Assembly (NCBI GenBank): GCA_031376385.1
Contig: JANMDQ010000023.1
Span: forward strand, 1 to 64,000
From: Aquisediminimonas sp031376385
Lineage (GTDB): Bacteria > Pseudomonadota > Alphaproteobacteria > Sphingomonadales > Sphingomonadaceae
Direction: 5' to 3'
DNA: 64,000 nt
Positions 1 through 8,078 of this stretch are shown here, one piece after another (position 1 is the first letter of the stretch; the number at the start of each line of letters is the position of its first letter). The position numbers and the translations under genes are program-made. The notes under the pieces are model-generated. The model searched no databases. It saw only the letters and a program-made list of their open reading frames with translations, and was not told the origin of the DNA.

Positions 1-87
1 GTGGACGGGCTGCCAGCCCGCGCGGTGTCGCCGCCGCCAGTGACGACAAGGCTTGCTGGGCTGGAACCGTTTAATATCGCTGCTTAA
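1..87 (+). CDS. metH: Methionine synthase, homocysteine-binding subunit (3' end only)
   Basis: Frame 1 is open from the window edge and stops at TAA 85-87. The last residues read TRLAGLEPFNIAA. The RL(S/A)GLEP(L/F)NI signature occurs at the end of the homocysteine S-methyltransferase module of cobalamin-dependent methionine synthase, just before the pterin module starts. The protein therefore ends where a full-length MetH would continue, and the next gene begins exactly at that next module. In many alphaproteobacteria MetH is encoded as two adjacent genes. The zinc-ligand cysteines and the start lie outside the window. The assignment rests on this tail and on the neighbour. Confidence 0.75.
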   Translation: MDGLPARAVSPPPVTTRLAGLEPFNIAA

Positions 88-88
88 G

Positions 89-203
89 CCCTTTCTCCTT
101 CAGGGGAGAGGGTTGGGAGAGGGGACTGTCCTTCACCATGAACAATTGGCCGGGCGGGAACAGTCCCCTCTCCCCGGCCCTCTCCTCTGAAAGGGAGAGG
201 GAG
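89..203. repeat. Inverted pair of a dispersed CCCCTCTCCC repeat
   Basis: Two copies of one element lie head to head, at about 91-129 and 160-203. The shared core is AGTCCCCTCTCCC followed by a short hairpin. Copy A folds as CCCTTTCTCC / GGGGAGAGGG (89-112). Copy B folds as CCCTCTCC / GGGAGAGGG (178-201). A third copy lies at 12980-13020. The right end (GGGAGAGGGAGA) directly precedes the metH start at 210 and appears to act as its ribosome-binding site. Confidence 0.75.
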
Positions 204-209
204 ATAAGA

Positions 210-2810
210 ATGACCCAACAGACCACCAATTTCGTCAACATCGGTGAACGCACCAACGTCACAGGCTCCGCAGCCTTCAAAAAGCTGATCATGGCGGGGG
301 ATTACCCCAAAGCTGTCGAAGTTGCGCGCCAGCAGGTCGAAAACGGCGCGCAGATCATTGACATCAACATGGATGAAGGCTTGCTCGATAGTCTCGTTGC
401 CATGGAGACGTTCGTCAAACTGATCGCGGCGGAACCCGACATTGCGCGCGTGCCGTTCATGATCGATTCCTCCAAATGGTCAGTGATTGAAGCGGGCCTG
501 AAATGCGTCTCCGGCAAGCCCATCGTCAATTCCATTTCAATGAAAGAAGGCGAAGCTCAATTTCTGGAACAAGCCCGTAAATGCATGAATTACGGTGCGG
601 CAGTCGTCGTTATGGCCTTTGACGAAGTCGGGCAAGCCGACACCAAAGAGCGCAAGATCGAGATTTGTGAACGCGCCTATAAACTGCTGACTGGCATCGG
701 CTTCCCGCCAGAAGATATCATCTTTGATCCCAACATCTTCGCCGTTGCAACTGGCATTGAAGAACATAATAATTACGCAGTGGATTTCATCGACGGGGTG
801 CGGGAAATCAAGGCGCGCTGCCCGCATGTGCATTTTTCGGGCGGCCTGTCCAACCTATCGTTCAGTTTTCGCGGGAATGAACCGGTCCGCCGGGCAATGC
901 ATAGCATTTTCCTCTATCATGCGATTCCGGCTGGGCTTGATATGGCCATCGTCAATGCTGGTCAGCTTGATATTTATGATGCGATTGACTCTGAACTGCG
1001 CGACGCGTGCGAAGATGTCATCCTCAACCGGCCGGCCCTGAATGATAACGAAACGCCAACTGAACGGCTGGTGACACTGGCTGAAAAGTTTCGCGGTACG
1101 GATGCGGTTGCCGAAAAAGCCATGGCCGAATGGCGCGGCTATGATGTTGCTGCACGCCTCAGCCACGCGCTGGTCAAAGGTATTGACCAATATGTTGTTG
1201 CAGATACCGAAGAAGCACGCTTGGCCTTTGCGCGGCCCATTGAAGTCATCGAAGGCCCCTTGATGGACGGTATGAATGTCGTTGGCGACTTGTTTGGCAG
1301 CGGCAAAATGTTCCTGCCCCAAGTGGTGAAGTCAGCCCGCGTGATGAAGAAAGCCGTTGCGCATCTCATCCCCTTTATTGAGGCCGCCAAAGAACCAGGT
1401 GCCCGTGCAAAGGGCCGGATCATCATGGCCACTGTCAAAGGCGATGTGCATGATATTGGCAAGAATATCGTCGGCGTCGTGCTTCAGTGTAATGGCTATG
1501 AAGTGATTGACATGGGCGTGATGGTGCCATGGTCGAACATCCTGGCAGCTGCAAAAGAACATGACGCGGATATCATTGGGCTGTCTGGCCTGATCACGCC
1601 GTCGCTGGATGAAATGGTGACTGTGGGCGAAGAAATGCAGCGGGCTGGCTTCACCATTCCGCTTCTGATTGGCGGCGCGACGACATCGAAAGTGCACACT
1701 GCGCTTCGCATCGACAATGTTTATGACGGCCCCGTGATCCATGTTCTCGACGCGAGCCGTGCGGTGGGGGTGGCGTCAACTTTGCTGTCCGATACGCAGC
1801 GCGATGATTTTGTTGCCAAGACGGCTGACGACTATGAAAACGTGCGGATTGCGCGGGCGAACAAGGGCCAAAGCACGCTGGTGCCTATTGAAACAGCGCG
1901 CGCCAATGCGTTTGTGGCAGATATGTCGCTTAAACCCGGCGCGCCCAATAAGCCCGGTGTCCATGTCTTTGACGATTGGGAGCTGAAGGATCTGCGCGAC
2001 CTGATCGATTGGACGCCGTTTTTCCGTGCGTGGGAATTGGCAGGGAATTTCCCCGCGATCCTCACTGATGAAGTCGTCGGTGAAAGCGCAACGTCGCTTT
2101 TTGCGGACGCGCAAAACATGCTCGATACAATCATCGCGGAAAAATGGCTGACCGCGCGCGGAGTCGCCGGGCTGTGGCCGTGCCAGCGTGACGGCGATGA
2201 TGTTGTGCTTGATGGCGAGCTGCGCATCCCGTTTCTGCGCCAGCAAATTGCCAAGCGCGAAGGTCGGGCTAATATGTGCCTTGCTGATTTTATCGATCCG
2301 GCGGGCGATTGGCTCGGCGGGTTTGCGGTCAGCATCCACGGCATCGACAGCCACATTGCCCGGTTCAAGGCAGACAATGACGATTATTCCGACATCCTTC
2401 TCAAAGCTTTGGCTGACCGTTTTGCAGAAGCCTTTGCCGAACGGTTGCATCAACATGTCCGCACTGACCTCTGGGGTTATGCCGCAGGGGAGCAATTGAC
2501 CAACGAAGCCCTGATTAAAGAACAATATCGCGGTATCCGCCCAGCGCCGGGCTATCCGGCCTGCCCTGATCACAGCCTGAAGCCGATCTTGTTTGATCTG
2601 ATGGACACCACAGCCAAGACTGGAATTTCCCTGACTGAAAGCTTCGCGATGCTGCCAACAGCGGCTGTCTCTGGCTTTTACTTTGGACATCCGCAGGCCG
2701 AATATTTCGGCGTGGCGCGGGTGGGGCCGGATCAGGTCCAAGACTATGCGGTCCGGCGCGGGGTTGATCTGGAGACGACCAACCGCTGGCTAAGGCCCAA
2801 TCTAGATTAA
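210..2810 (+). CDS. metH: Methionine synthase, pterin/cobalamin/activation subunit
   Basis: This subunit carries the methyltetrahydrofolate, cobalamin and reactivation modules of cobalamin-dependent methionine synthase, and with the preceding subunit converts homocysteine to methionine. The 866 residues contain: a pterin-binding barrel from about residue 7 (NIGERTNVTGS); a cobalamin cap around 343-390; a B12 domain with the DxHxxG motif, where His414 in GDVHDIG should be the lower cobalt ligand; and a C-terminal AdoMet-binding activation domain from about 580, including RPAPGYPACPDH near 780. The homocysteine module is missing and is supplied by the upstream gene. ATG 210 is preferred to ATG 138 because it follows a strong purine-rich ribosome site and the protein then begins at the conserved pterin module; the 138 start lies inside the repeat. 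Confidence 0.95.
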   Translation: MTQQTTNFVNIGERTNVTGSAAFKKLIMAGDYPKAVEVARQQVENGAQIIDINMDEGLLDSLVAMETFVKLIAAEPDIARVPFMIDSSKWSVIEAGLKCVSGKPIVNSISMKEGEAQFLEQARKCMNYGAAVVVMAFDEVGQADTKERKIEICERAYKLLTGIGFPPEDIIFDPNIFAVATGIEEHNNYAVDFIDGVREIKARCPHVHFSGGLSNLSFSFRGNEPVRRAMHSIFLYHAIPAGLDMAIVNAGQLDIYDAIDSELRDACEDVILNRPALNDNETPTERLVTLAEKFRGTDAVAEKAMAEWRGYDVAARLSHALVKGIDQYVVADTEEARLAFARPIEVIEGPLMDGMNVVGDLFGSGKMFLPQVVKSARVMKKAVAHLIPFIEAAKEPGARAKGRIIMATVKGDVHDIGKNIVGVVLQCNGYEVIDMGVMVPWSNILAAAKEHDADIIGLSGLITPSLDEMVTVGEEMQRAGFTIPLLIGGATTSKVHTALRIDNVYDGPVIHVLDASRAVGVASTLLSDTQRDDFVAKTADDYENVRIARANKGQSTLVPIETARANAFVADMSLKPGAPNKPGVHVFDDWELKDLRDLIDWTPFFRAWELAGNFPAILTDEVVGESATSLFADAQNMLDTIIAEKWLTARGVAGLWPCQRDGDDVVLDGELRIPFLRQQIAKREGRANMCLADFIDPAGDWLGGFAVSIHGIDSHIARFKADNDDYSDILLKALADRFAEAFAERLHQHVRTDLWGYAAGEQLTNEALIKEQYRGIRPAPGYPACPDHSLKPILFDLMDTTAKTGISLTESFAMLPTAAVSGFYFGHPQAEYFGVARVGPDQVQDYAVRRGVDLETTNRWLRPNLD

Positions 2811-2816
2811 GTTCTT

Positions 2817-2885
2817 CGGGCTTGACTCGGAGTCAAGGCAGGCGCGCCTCGGTGCTTGGGACCCCTAGGCTCTGAGTCGAGCCCG
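2817..2885. terminator. Long stem-loop between convergent metH and dapE
   Basis: The arms at 2817-2834 (CGGGCTTGACTCGGAGTC) and 2868-2885 (GGCTCTGAGTCGAGCCCG) pair over 18 positions with only wobble mismatches. The structure lies between two convergent stop codons, so it probably terminates both transcripts. There is no clear U-tract, so it may instead be an intergenic repeat with a terminator-like fold. Confidence 0.5.
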
Positions 2886-2900
2886 GGGCACTGCACCCCT

Positions 2901-4016
2901 TTAAACCCGGGTCAGAACGTCCGCATAAATCCGCACCAGCGCGGCAACGTCCGCCAGTGCCACCGCCTCGTCGCGCTTATGCATGGTGGCATTCAGCAAA
3001 CCGAATTCCACCACAGGGCATAGCTTTGACAGGAACCGCGCGTCCGAAGTGCCGCCGGTGGTCGACAGTTCGGGCTTGATCCCCGTCACGCCTTCCACTG
3101 CGTCTGACACTAGAGCCGAAAATTCGCCCGGCGGCGTCAGGAACGCTTCACCCGAAATCTTTGCGACAAACTCTGCGTCAGGTGCTTCTGCGCGGACAAT
3201 CCCTTCGATCATCGTCGCCAGATCGGCCCCGCGCTGCTCATCATTGAACCGTATCGAGAGCCGCGCGCTGGCGGCATGCGGGATGACATTAGTTGCCGGG
3301 TTGCCGACCTCCAAATTCGTGACTTCGATGTTCGACGCCTGAAACCAGTCATTGCCCTGATCAAGCTCAATCGCCTCAATCGCGGCAAGGATGCGGATGA
3401 GCTTGGGGATCGGGTTATCCGCCAGATGCGGATAGGCGACATGCCCCTCCGCCCCGTTGACGGTCATCCACATATTGACTGAGCCCCGCCGCCCGATCTT
3501 AATCATGTCACCCAGCCGGTTGACTGACGTCGGTTCACCGACAAGGCAGAGGTCAGGCACCATCCCCCGCGCTTTCATATGATCAATCAGAGGAAGTGTG
3601 CCGTAAACAGCTGGCCCTTCTTCGTCACCGGTGATGATCATACTGATCCGTCCGGGGCTGCTCTCTGGGATGGCCGCGACGAAGGCCGCAATGCTGGCCT
3701 TCATGTCGACTGCGCCTCGCCCGTAGAGCAAATTCCCGCGCACTTCGGGTTCAAATGCGCCACTTGTCCAGCCGCCGCCGGGGGGAACTACATCAAGATG
3801 CCCGGCAAAGGCAAAGTGGCGAGCCACGCCTGTGCCCGCTCGTGTTGCAAAGAGATTTTCCACCGGACCGTCCGGTGCTTCCCCGCAGATCATCCGGTCC
3901 ACAGTGAAGCCCAGCAGCGTCAGTGCGGCCTCCAGCACGTCAAACACGGCGCCAGTTGCAGGGGTAACGCTCGGCGCGGCCATCAGGGCCTTGGCAAGGG
4001 CAATTGCATCAGTCAT
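2901..4016 (-). CDS. dapE: Succinyl-diaminopimelate desuccinylase
   Basis: This zinc-dependent M20-family amidohydrolase removes succinate from N-succinyl-L,L-diaminopimelate in lysine and meso-diaminopimelate synthesis, feeding peptidoglycan. The 371 residues match the family length. Visible metal-site residues are His73 and Asp75 (GHLDVVP), Asp104 (GAVDMK), the catalytic pair Glu132/Glu133 (GDEEGP), and a C-terminal His in ATMHKRDE. The dimerisation domain lies in the middle (about 175-290). The start is 51 bp from the divergent cupin gene, so the two promoters must share that gap. ArgE is the main alternative within the family, but the motif context fits DapE better. Confidence 0.93.
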   Translation of the reverse strand: MTDAIALAKALMAAPSVTPATGAVFDVLEAALTLLGFTVDRMICGEAPDGPVENLFATRAGTGVARHFAFAGHLDVVPPGGGWTSGAFEPEVRGNLLYGRGAVDMKASIAAFVAAIPESSPGRISMIITGDEEGPAVYGTLPLIDHMKARGMVPDLCLVGEPTSVNRLGDMIKIGRRGSVNMWMTVNGAEGHVAYPHLADNPIPKLIRILAAIEAIELDQGNDWFQASNIEVTNLEVGNPATNVIPHAASARLSIRFNDEQRGADLATMIEGIVRAEAPDAEFVAKISGEAFLTPPGEFSALVSDAVEGVTGIKPELSTTGGTSDARFLSKLCPVVEFGLLNATMHKRDEAVALADVAALVRIYADVLTRV

Positions 4017-4067
4017 CTGCGCGGTCTAGCTATTCTCTTCTCCAATGCAACGGCCTGTTAGGATGTC

Positions 4068-4523
4068 ATGGTGCCCAAGCTCAATCTCGACAGTATCCCG
4101 CAAACCAATGCCACTGGTTACCCGCCCCACTATGCCGATAAGGTACAAGACCGTTGGTATCGCCGTTTGGCTTCCCCTTCCGGGCTCACTGATTTTGGCG
4201 CGAGTCATGTAACGCTGAAGCCGGGGGCTTGGTCCAGCCAGCGGCACTGGCACGAAGGCGAAGATGAAATGGTCATCATGATCGCGGGCAATGCAGTGCT
4301 GGTCGATGATCAGGGCGAAACTGCAATGACCACAGGGGATATTGCAATCTTTCCCAAAGGCGATGGCAATGGCCATGTATTGATCAACACATCAGACACC
4401 GACTGCATGTTCGTTGCGGTTGGCGTCAAAGATGCAAGCGATTGCCATTATCCAGATATTGATTTGCATCTATTTCATGGCCAAGGATTTAGAACAAAGG
4501 CTGGGGAAGAATTCCCTAAATAG
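4068..4523 (+). CDS. Cupin-domain protein
   Basis: A single-domain cupin of 151 residues, presumably cytoplasmic since there is no signal peptide. The first cupin motif carries His60, His62 and Glu66 (HWHEGEDE). The second carries His103 (GNGHVLINTS). Together they form a plausible 3-His/1-Glu metal site. The pattern resembles cupins often annotated as auxin-binding-like or sugar-isomerase-like, but the substrate cannot be deduced from sequence. It is divergent from dapE and separated from the downstream helicase by 54 bp, so it may be monocistronic. Confidence 0.8.
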   Translation: MVPKLNLDSIPQTNATGYPPHYADKVQDRWYRRLASPSGLTDFGASHVTLKPGAWSSQRHWHEGEDEMVIMIAGNAVLVDDQGETAMTTGDIAIFPKGDGNGHVLINTSDTDCMFVAVGVKDASDCHYPDIDLHLFHGQGFRTKAGEEFPK

Positions 4524-4577
4524 AGGCATTTACCGTCTGCCCCTTCCCCTTTCGTCATAAAAGCCTATGGGGATGCC

Positions 4578-6440
4578 ATGCCTTTTTCAACATTACCGCC
4601 GCTTCTTGCCGAAGCCCTGTCCGCCCGTGGCTATGAAAAGCCCACGCCTGTCCAAGCCGCCGTCATAGAAGACGAAGCCGTAGGGCGCGATTTGATCGTG
4701 TCTGCGCAGACGGGTTCGGGAAAGACAGTCGCTTTTGGCTTGGCCATTGCAGCCCAGATTATTGAGGGGGAGGCTGTGCCTTTCACCTCTAAGCCACTCG
4801 CTATCGTCATCGCCCCCACGCGCGAACTGGCGCTGCAAGTTAGCCGCGAATTGATGTGGCTTTACGGTAAGGCCCGCGCGCGGATCGTGACGTGTGTTGG
4901 GGGGATGGATGCCTCCAAAGAGCGGCGCAGCCTGTCTGGTGGCGCGCATATTGTTGTCGGCACTCCGGGACGCCTGCGAGACCATCTGGAACGCGGCGCG
5001 CTTGACCTGTCGGCGATCCGTGCAGCGGTCCTTGATGAAGCTGATGAAATGCTCGACATGGGCTTTCGCGAAGATCTTGAGGAAATTCTTGACGCAACGC
5101 CGGAAACGCGGCGGACGCTGATGTTTTCAGCGACCATCCCGAAGCCAATTCTGGCGCTGGCCAAACGTTATCAGCGCGACGCCCTGCGCATTTCAACCGT
5201 CGGCGAAGATCGCGGCCACGGCGACATTACCTATCAGGCCGTCACAGTTGCGCCGTCTGATATCGAGAATGCTGTTGTGAATTTGCTCCGCTTTCATGAG
5301 GCGGAGTCGGCTATGCTATTCTGTGCGACACGCGATAATGTCCGGCATCTTCATGCCAGCCTGATCGAGCGCGGTTTTGCGGCGGTCGCGTTGTCAGGTG
5401 AGCATAGCCAGAATGAGCGCAACCAAGCTTTGCAAGCTTTGCGTGATCGCCGTGCGCGCGTGTGTGTTGCAACGGACGTTGCAGCACGCGGCATCGATTT
5501 GCCGACGCTTTCGCTGGTCGTTCATGTGGAATTGCCCCGCGATGCCGAAGCGCTTCAGCACAGGTCTGGTCGCACAGGCCGTGCAGGCAAGAAGGGCACG
5601 GCAGTGCTGCTTGTGCCTTATCCCAAGCGTCGCCGCGTCGAAATGATGCTACGCGGCGCGCGGATTGAGGCGGAATGGATCAACCCGCCGACACCCGAAG
5701 ATATTCGCCGCAATGACCGTGAACGCTTGATCGAAACGCTCATCCAGCCAGTAGAGGCCGATGAAGAGGATAAGGTCGTCGCGATGCGCGTGCAAGAGGC
5801 GCTGAGCGCTGATGCCATAGCCGTTGCGTTGGTACAGGCGCACCGCAGCAAAATGCCTTCGCTTGAGGAACTGCTGTCCGCCGATGCTCGCCCCGAACGT
5901 GGCCCCGCGTCAAAGCGTGAAGGGTTTGATGATACTGTTTGGTTCCGCATCAACATCGGCCGCAAGCATGATGCCGATCCGCGCTGGATCCTGCCGCTGC
6001 TGTGCCGTCGCGGCCACATCACCAAGAATGAAATTGGCGCGATCAAGATTTCAGCCAATGAAACGATGTTCGATATTCCGCGCGCATCAGCGGCAAAATT
6101 TGCCGATGCGTTGAAGCGGACGGCACTGGATGATCCCGATGACGGCGTCATCATTGATGCCATTCCCGGCAATCCGCGTGATACGTCGCGTGAGAATAAG
6201 CGCAAAGGCCCGCCGCTTTCGGCACGGCCTGATCGTGGGTCCAATGCGGGTCCCCGCACTGACAGGCCCAGTTTTTCGGGTCCGCGTGACGGCCAAAGAC
6301 CAGATTGGGGCCATGCGCCCAGCCGCCGTGACGGTCCAGCGGGTCGCGATGGACCAAATCGCGATGGTCCTGGGCGTGGCGGCCCACCCCCACGCGGTGG
6401 CAAGCCAGCCTATAAGGGCAAGCCCAAGCCCCGCCCTTAG
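4578..6440 (+). CDS. DEAD-box RNA helicase with DbpA-type RNA-binding domain
   Basis: An ATP-dependent RNA helicase of 620 residues, probably acting in ribosome assembly or RNA decay. The Q motif is near residues 18-27, Walker A AQTGSGKT at 43-50, PTRELA near 80, DEAD near 153-156, SAT near 184 and HRSGRTGRAG near 328-337, so both RecA lobes are complete. Residues about 455-515 (WFRINIGRKHDADPRWILP onward) resemble the DbpA/CsdA C-terminal RNA-binding fold. The last about 90 residues are low-complexity, rich in Arg, Gly, Asp and Pro, as in many such helicases. DeaD/CsdA and DbpA cannot be separated here, so no symbol is given. yaiI follows after 8 bp. Confidence 0.93.
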   Translation: MPFSTLPPLLAEALSARGYEKPTPVQAAVIEDEAVGRDLIVSAQTGSGKTVAFGLAIAAQIIEGEAVPFTSKPLAIVIAPTRELALQVSRELMWLYGKARARIVTCVGGMDASKERRSLSGGAHIVVGTPGRLRDHLERGALDLSAIRAAVLDEADEMLDMGFREDLEEILDATPETRRTLMFSATIPKPILALAKRYQRDALRISTVGEDRGHGDITYQAVTVAPSDIENAVVNLLRFHEAESAMLFCATRDNVRHLHASLIERGFAAVALSGEHSQNERNQALQALRDRRARVCVATDVAARGIDLPTLSLVVHVELPRDAEALQHRSGRTGRAGKKGTAVLLVPYPKRRRVEMMLRGARIEAEWINPPTPEDIRRNDRERLIETLIQPVEADEEDKVVAMRVQEALSADAIAVALVQAHRSKMPSLEELLSADARPERGPASKREGFDDTVWFRINIGRKHDADPRWILPLLCRRGHITKNEIGAIKISANETMFDIPRASAAKFADALKRTALDDPDDGVIIDAIPGNPRDTSRENKRKGPPLSARPDRGSNAGPRTDRPSFSGPRDGQRPDWGHAPSRRDGPAGRDGPNRDGPGRGGPPPRGGKPAYKGKPKPRP

Positions 6441-6448
6441 GCGCAGTC

Positions 6449-6901
6449 GTGACGGTCCAAATCTTCATTGATGGCGACGCCTGCCCGGTGAAGGACGAAG
6501 TTTACCGCGTGGCTTACCGCCTGAACGTGCCTGTCAGCGTCGTCAGCAACAGCCCGTTCCGCGTGCCGGACCACCAGCTCATCACTCGCCACGTGGTGAA
6601 CGACGGTTTTGATGCTGCTGATGACTGGATTGCAGAGCGCGCCAATGCGCAGTCGGTGGTCATCACGAGCGATATCCTGCTTGCGGATCGGTGCTTGAAA
6701 TCTGGTGCAACTGTTATTGCCAATACCGGGAAACCTTTTACCACCAGTTCCATCGGCGCTGCGATCGCCACGCGCGCGATCATGGCTGACTTGCGGGCTG
6801 GGATGGGCGAGGGAATTGGCGGGCCAAAACCGTTCAGCAAAGAGGACCGGTCGCGGTTCCTGCAATCACTGGATTCGGCCCTGGTAATGCTGTTGCGGTA
6901 A
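6449..6901 (+). CDS. YaiI/YqxD family protein (DUF188)
   Basis: A 150-residue protein of the conserved YaiI/YqxD family, which has a PIN-like/NYN-related fold and no firmly established function. The family's N-terminal acidic signature FIDGDACPVKDE is present, followed by VSNSPFRVP and the central VITSDILLADRCL segment, all typical. The length equals the family norm. It starts 8 bp after the helicase stop, so the two are probably co-transcribed and linked to RNA metabolism by context only. It converges with the sigma-54 activator gene, whose stop lies 1 bp away. Confidence 0.9.
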   Translation: MTVQIFIDGDACPVKDEVYRVAYRLNVPVSVVSNSPFRVPDHQLITRHVVNDGFDAADDWIAERANAQSVVITSDILLADRCLKSGATVIANTGKPFTTSSIGAAIATRAIMADLRAGMGEGIGGPKPFSKEDRSRFLQSLDSALVMLLR

Positions 6902-6902
6902 C

Positions 6903-7943
6903 TTAGGCGACCTTGTCCACGCCGTATTTTCGCATTTTCTCAATCAGGGTCGTGCGCTTCAAAGTCAGCATCCGGGCAGCTTCGGAAATCACCCCATCGG
7001 CCATATCAAGCGCCATTTGGATCCTTTCCAGCTCCATATTCTCAAGCAGTTCGCGCAAGTTGATGGGAATTTGGCTGTCATCCGCGCTGGCAAGTGGGTC
7101 TACGGGAATGGCCGCCATGGACTTGACCGGTTGAATGTTCTGGGCGGGTGGTATTTTGCCATCCAGCAGCTGGACCACTTCGCTGCGGCTGACGGTTAAA
7201 CCACCAAAGAGTACGTTGGCGCGCTCCACCAGATTGCGCAATTCACGCACGTTGCCGGGCCATTGATAGTCTTTAAGCGCCGCCTCTGCGCCTGCATCAA
7301 AACGCGCGCGATCAGCCAATTTTGTCCCACGCTGAAAATGGGCAATCAGCAAAGGCACATCTTCTCGGCGGCTTGCCAAATCGGGCACATGAAGCGGCAC
7401 AACCCCAAGGCGAAAGAAGAGATCCTGCCGGAACCGATTGGTTTCAATTGCCTTTTGAATATCCTGGTGCGTGGCAGAGATAATCCGCACATTCACGCGG
7501 GCGCCAGCGTTGCCGCCAACCCGGGTGACGATGCCATCTTCCAGCACGCGAAGCAGCTTGACCTGCATGTCAAAGCGCATGTCGCCAATTTCATCGAGGA
7601 AGAGCGTGCCGGTATCCGCCTCTTCAAACCGGCCAACCCGCCGCGCACTAGCCCCGGTGAAAGCCCCGCGTTCGTGACCGAACAATTCAGATTCGACCAG
7701 TTCGGTTGGGATCGCGCCACAATTCAGGGCCACAAACGGCTTGGCCACGCGATCGCTTTCGGCATGGATGGCTTGCGCGACCAGTTCCTTGCCTGAACCC
7801 GACGCGCCTGAAATCATGATGCTGACCGACGATTTGGCCACGCGTTTGATCATGTCGCGCAGATGGCAGATGGCTGGGCTGTTTCCGATAATCAGATCAT
7901 TCACGCCCGGTGAATTGACCTGTTTGTTCAAAACCAATGTCAT
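6903..7943 (-). CDS. Sigma-54-dependent activator lacking a receiver domain (FleQ/FlbD-like)
   Basis: An enhancer-binding protein of 346 residues that would remodel sigma-54 RNA polymerase. The AAA+ core starts almost at the N-terminus: Walker A GASGSGKE at 46-53, the sigma-54 contact motif GAFTGA at 93-98, and Walker B LFLDEIGD at 114-121. The C-terminus (about 300-346) is a Fis-type helix-turn-helix ending RTTLIEKMRKYGVDK, a tail reminiscent of FleQ-type flagellar/exopolysaccharide regulators. There is no receiver, PAS or GAF domain, so control must come from another protein, a ligand of the AAA+ domain, or expression level. A perfect TTAA-N7-TTAA site lies 83 bp upstream of the start. No -24/-12 promoter was found in the window. 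Confidence 0.9.
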   Translation of the reverse strand: MTLVLNKQVNSPGVNDLIIGNSPAICHLRDMIKRVAKSSVSIMISGASGSGKELVAQAIHAESDRVAKPFVALNCGAIPTELVESELFGHERGAFTGASARRVGRFEEADTGTLFLDEIGDMRFDMQVKLLRVLEDGIVTRVGGNAGARVNVRIISATHQDIQKAIETNRFRQDLFFRLGVVPLHVPDLASRREDVPLLIAHFQRGTKLADRARFDAGAEAALKDYQWPGNVRELRNLVERANVLFGGLTVSRSEVVQLLDGKIPPAQNIQPVKSMAAIPVDPLASADDSQIPINLRELLENMELERIQMALDMADGVISEAARMLTLKRTTLIEKMRKYGVDKVA

Positions 7944-8025
7944 GAAACGCCCCTATTTTCGGTGAAATCGATGATCGACTTCAATGACCCCAAGTGGCGA
8001 TTTTACGGTAAATTATTCGTTAAAC

Positions 8026-8040
8026 TTAATTTTTGATTAA
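8026..8040. promoter_or_regulatory. Candidate CtrA-binding site upstream of the sigma-54 activator
   Basis: The sequence TTAA-TTTTTGA-TTAA is a perfect match to the alphaproteobacterial CtrA consensus TTAA-N7-TTAA, with an extra TTAA at 8020-8023. It lies 83-97 bp upstream of the start at 7943, in an AT-rich intergenic stretch. Because TTAA is its own complement the site has no orientation. AT-richness raises the chance of a random match. Confidence 0.5.
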
Positions 8041-8078
8041 ATCCGATATGAATATTTCATTGGTCGGTTTCGGACAGA

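Noticed and set aside
1776..2741. Long open frame of 321 codons opposite metH
   Set aside because: It is antisense to the conserved activation domain of methionine synthase and shows no family signature or ribosome site. Similar antisense frames over polA, murA and the RND pump were dropped for the same reason.
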